Made by a program: the position numbers and the translations under genes
Part shown: positions 5,387-7,186 of the stretch, piece by piece
How the letters are laid out: each line of letters starts with the position of its first letter
Numbering within the stretch: position 1 is the first letter of the stretch
Notes under the pieces: generated by a model
What the model was told of the DNA's origin: nothing
Databases searched by the model: none
The model's input: only the letters and a program-made list of their open reading frames with translations
Source: an uncultured Faecalibacterium sp.
GTDB taxonomy: Bacteria; Bacillota; Clostridia; Oscillospirales; Ruminococcaceae
Direction of reading: 5' to 3'
Assembly: GCA_902463235.1 (NCBI GenBank)
Contig: CABQER010000045.1
Span: 1 to 7,186 of the forward strand
DNA: 7,186 nt

Positions 5387-7178
5387 GGGTGTCTCCTTTC
5401 TGTTGATAGGGCAGCCGGATGGTGACCTCGGTGCCCACGTCCTCTTCACTTTCAATGGTCAGGCCGTAACCCTCGCCAAAGGAATACCGGATGCGGCGGT
5501 TCACGTTCCACAGGCCGACATGACGGAACTTTTCAGCCTTTTCGGCACCCTCGGCGGGCTCGTCCAGAAGGTGAGCTACCTGCTCCGGCGGCATGCCCAC
5601 GCCGTCATCGGTAATGCGCAGCAATACGTCCCCGGTATCCGGGTCGGTGGAGATATCCAGCAGCACGCTGCCGTGGCCGCCCTTGGGTTCCAGCCCGTGG
5701 AAGATGGCGTTTTCCACCAGCGGCTGCAAGGTGAACCGGGGAATCATGCAGTCCCGGCAAAGGGTCTCGCTTTCAATGCGGGAGACCTCAATCTCCAGGT
5801 CGCCGCCGTAGCGGTACTGCTGGATGGTAAAGTAATCGTTGAGCAATGCCAGCTCCTCCTGCAAAGGCACCAGCTTCTGGGTGCCTTTGGAGATGCTTTT
5901 GGTCAGCCGTGCAAAGGCGGTGACCATCTCGGCAATGCCGGGCGCGTGCTGGATGGTAGCCATCCAGCGGATGCTGTTGAGGGTGTTGTAGATAAAGTGC
6001 GGGTTCACCTCGTTTTGCAGCATCCGGTATTCCAGCTCCTGCTTGCGGCGCTCGTCCTCCACCCGGCGGGTCATCAGGCTGTCCACGTTCTCTGCCAGCT
6101 GGTTGATGCCCCGGCCGATGTCGCCCAGCTCGTTGTTCCACTCCACCGTGCGGTCTGGGGCAAAGTTGCCGCTGCCCACGGTCTCGATGCGCTTTTGCAG
6201 CGCCTCCACCGGGCGGGTGATGACCCACTCCAGCCAGTGCTGCATCAAAAAGCTCAGTCCCCAGATGATGGCAATGCCAAGGGCGACCAGCCACAGGTAC
6301 ACGCCGTAGTGCAGCAAAAAGGTATTTGCGGGCAAAAGCTGTACCAGTGCCGCGCTGCGGCCGTTCAGTGTTACCTTGACTATATAATACTTCTGGCCGT
6401 CCAGCTGCACCTTGCCCTGCCATGCGGTCTGCTCTGTCACGCCGTTATTGCTGCCGGTGCGCAGGGTGTAGTCCACCTCCCGCAGCGGATTTTCAATCTC
6501 GGTCAGGCTGCCGTTTTCGATCTGCCACAGGCGGCTGCCCATCTCCCAGTACAACGCGCTGCCGTCGGTCAGGCTGTAGCCCGCAGCCGGGTCGGTGATG
6601 GTGGCGGTGTCCAGCGCAAGGTAGGTGCTGCCCCGGTGCAAGGTGCCCTTGCCGCAGCGGACAGGCTGGCTGATGGCGATGCAGCTCGGACTGCCGGGCA
6701 GCAGCGGGTCGGTGGCGAACTGCATCCCGTACCCCTTGGTGAGAAACTGCTTTACGCTGGTGCGGTTGAGCGCCGCCGAGGAGTTCAGCGGGCCGAACTG
6801 CAAATGCCGGTCGTTCTCATTGGTAACAAAAAAGCGGAGGATATGGCTGTACAGGGTGCTGGAATAGTATTTTTCCTGCATGGCTTCGTAGGCGGCAATG
6901 GTCTGGGTGCCGTTGATATTTTCCTGCGAGATGTACCGCCGCACGGTGCTGTCAATGGAAGCCCAGTTCAAAAGAGCATCGGCGCTTTCCAGACTGGTCT
7001 CGATGGAGGTAGCCACCAGCCGCAGGTTGAACTCTGCCGCCTGCAGGGAGTTGGCACGCACATATTGGTTGGAGAGAATGAACAGCGCCGCGCCCACGGC
7101 CAGAGAGGTAAGAAAGGTAAAAAAGCGCATTCCCCACACGATCTGCCGCCGCAGCGGGAAACGGTGGCTGCTCTTCAT
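5361..7178 (-). CDS. YesM-like sensor histidine kinase (membrane, Cache-like sensor, HAMP)
   Basis: Sensor kinase of a two-component system, 605 residues, a normal length for the YesM/LytS-like family. A basic N-terminus precedes a first membrane segment at about residues 17-36. An extracytoplasmic sensor region follows (about 37-289, probably Cache-like), then a second membrane segment at about 290-312. A HAMP linker covers about 313-370 (TRPVEAL, then NELGDIGRGINQL). The His_kinase box VNPHFIYNTL places the phosphoacceptor at His394. The ATPase domain has an N box (LQPLVENAIFHG, Asn490), a G1 box (DDGVGMP, 524-530), a G2-like HVGLWNV (553-559) and a final GTEVTIRLP. Its last codons overlap the start of the response regulator, its evident partner. 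The ligand is unknown; the downstream genes suggest a carbohydrate. Only 8 bases precede this ATG in the window and no ribosome binding site is visible there, so the start is the least certain in the window. Met17 is a possible alternative, but it would remove the basic pre-membrane segment. Confidence 0.93.
   Translation of the reverse strand: MKSSHRFPLRRQIVWGMRFFTFLTSLAVGAALFILSNQYVRANSLQAAEFNLRLVATSIETSLESADALLNWASIDSTVRRYISQENINGTQTIAAYEAMQEKYYSSTLYSHILRFFVTNENDRHLQFGPLNSSAALNRTSVKQFLTKGYGMQFATDPLLPGSPSCIAISQPVRCGKGTLHRGSTYLALDTATITDPAAGYSLTDGSALYWEMGSRLWQIENGSLTEIENPLREVDYTLRTGSNNGVTEQTAWQGKVQLDGQKYYIVKVTLNGRSAALVQLLPANTFLLHYGVYLWLVALGIAIIWGLSFLMQHWLEWVITRPVEALQKRIETVGSGNFAPDRTVEWNNELGDIGRGINQLAENVDSLMTRRVEDERRKQELEYRMLQNEVNPHFIYNTLNSIRWMATIQHAPGIAEMVTAFARLTKSISKGTQKLVPLQEELALLNDYFTIQQYRYGGDLEIEVSRIESETLCRDCMIPRFTLQPLVENAIFHGLEPKGGHGSVLLDISTDPDTGDVLLRITDDGVGMPPEQVAHLLDEPAEGAEKAEKFRHVGLWNVNRRIRYSFGEGYGLTIESEEDVGTEVTIRLPYQQKGDTHAADITGG
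5393..5399 (-). promoter_or_regulatory. Ribosome binding site that fixes the response regulator start
   Basis: On the minus strand AAAGGAG lies 6 bases before the ATG at 5386, inside the last codons of the kinase gene. It selects the MLRILLVDDE start over an in-frame ATG 69 bases upstream, and indicates translational coupling of kinase and regulator. Confidence 0.8.
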
Positions 7179-7186
7179 AACGGTGC

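Noticed and set aside
5387..5455. Longer start for the response regulator, adding 23 residues
   Set aside because: The extension lies inside the kinase ATPase domain, does not resemble a receiver N-terminus, and the ATG at 5386 has a well-placed AAAGGAG.

Overview
The window is a GC-rich (about 60% by eye), densely coding stretch in which every real gene lies on the minus strand and reads from the right edge to the left edge. Purine-rich GGAGG-type ribosome binding sites, a YesM/YesN-type two-component system and a YesL-like (DUF624) protein point to a Clostridia-type Firmicute. The base composition suits gut Oscillospiraceae/Ruminococcaceae of the Faecalibacterium-Gemmiger-Subdoligranulum kind. 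This assignment is inference from style, not from a marker gene.

In transcription order the genes are: a membrane sensor histidine kinase (7178-5361); an AraC-type response regulator (5386-4124) overlapping it by 26 bases; a cytoplasmic heparinase II/III-family protein (4109-2313); a small protein with a C-terminal F5/8-type (discoidin-like) carbohydrate-binding fold (2301-1507); a YesL/DUF624-like membrane protein with an extra C-terminal extracytoplasmic domain (1505-102); and, after a 75-base gap, the first eight codons of a further gene (26-1, cut by the window edge). Junctions inside the block are -26, +14, +11 and +1 bases. Each of the four internal starts has its own Shine-Dalgarno sequence, and two of these lie in the end of the preceding gene. 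The five complete genes therefore look like one translationally coupled operon.

The likely logic is a carbohydrate-utilisation locus. The kinase senses an extracellular ligand through its Cache-like loop and phosphorylates the YesN-like regulator. The regulator switches on uptake and breakdown of a uronic-acid-containing glycan, and the imported oligosaccharide is cut inside the cell by the heparinase-like enzyme. The discoidin-like protein has no signal peptide and probably works with that enzyme. No transporter or solute-binding protein is visible; the truncated gene at the left edge may begin that part. No RNA genes, mobile elements, CRISPR arrays or long repeats were seen. The only gene-free stretch inside the window is 27-101, which may fold into a leader hairpin around the ribosome binding site of the last gene.

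The most unusual points are the YesL-like protein fused to a second membrane-anchored module, the signal-less discoidin-like partner of the heparinase, and the possible leader hairpin.
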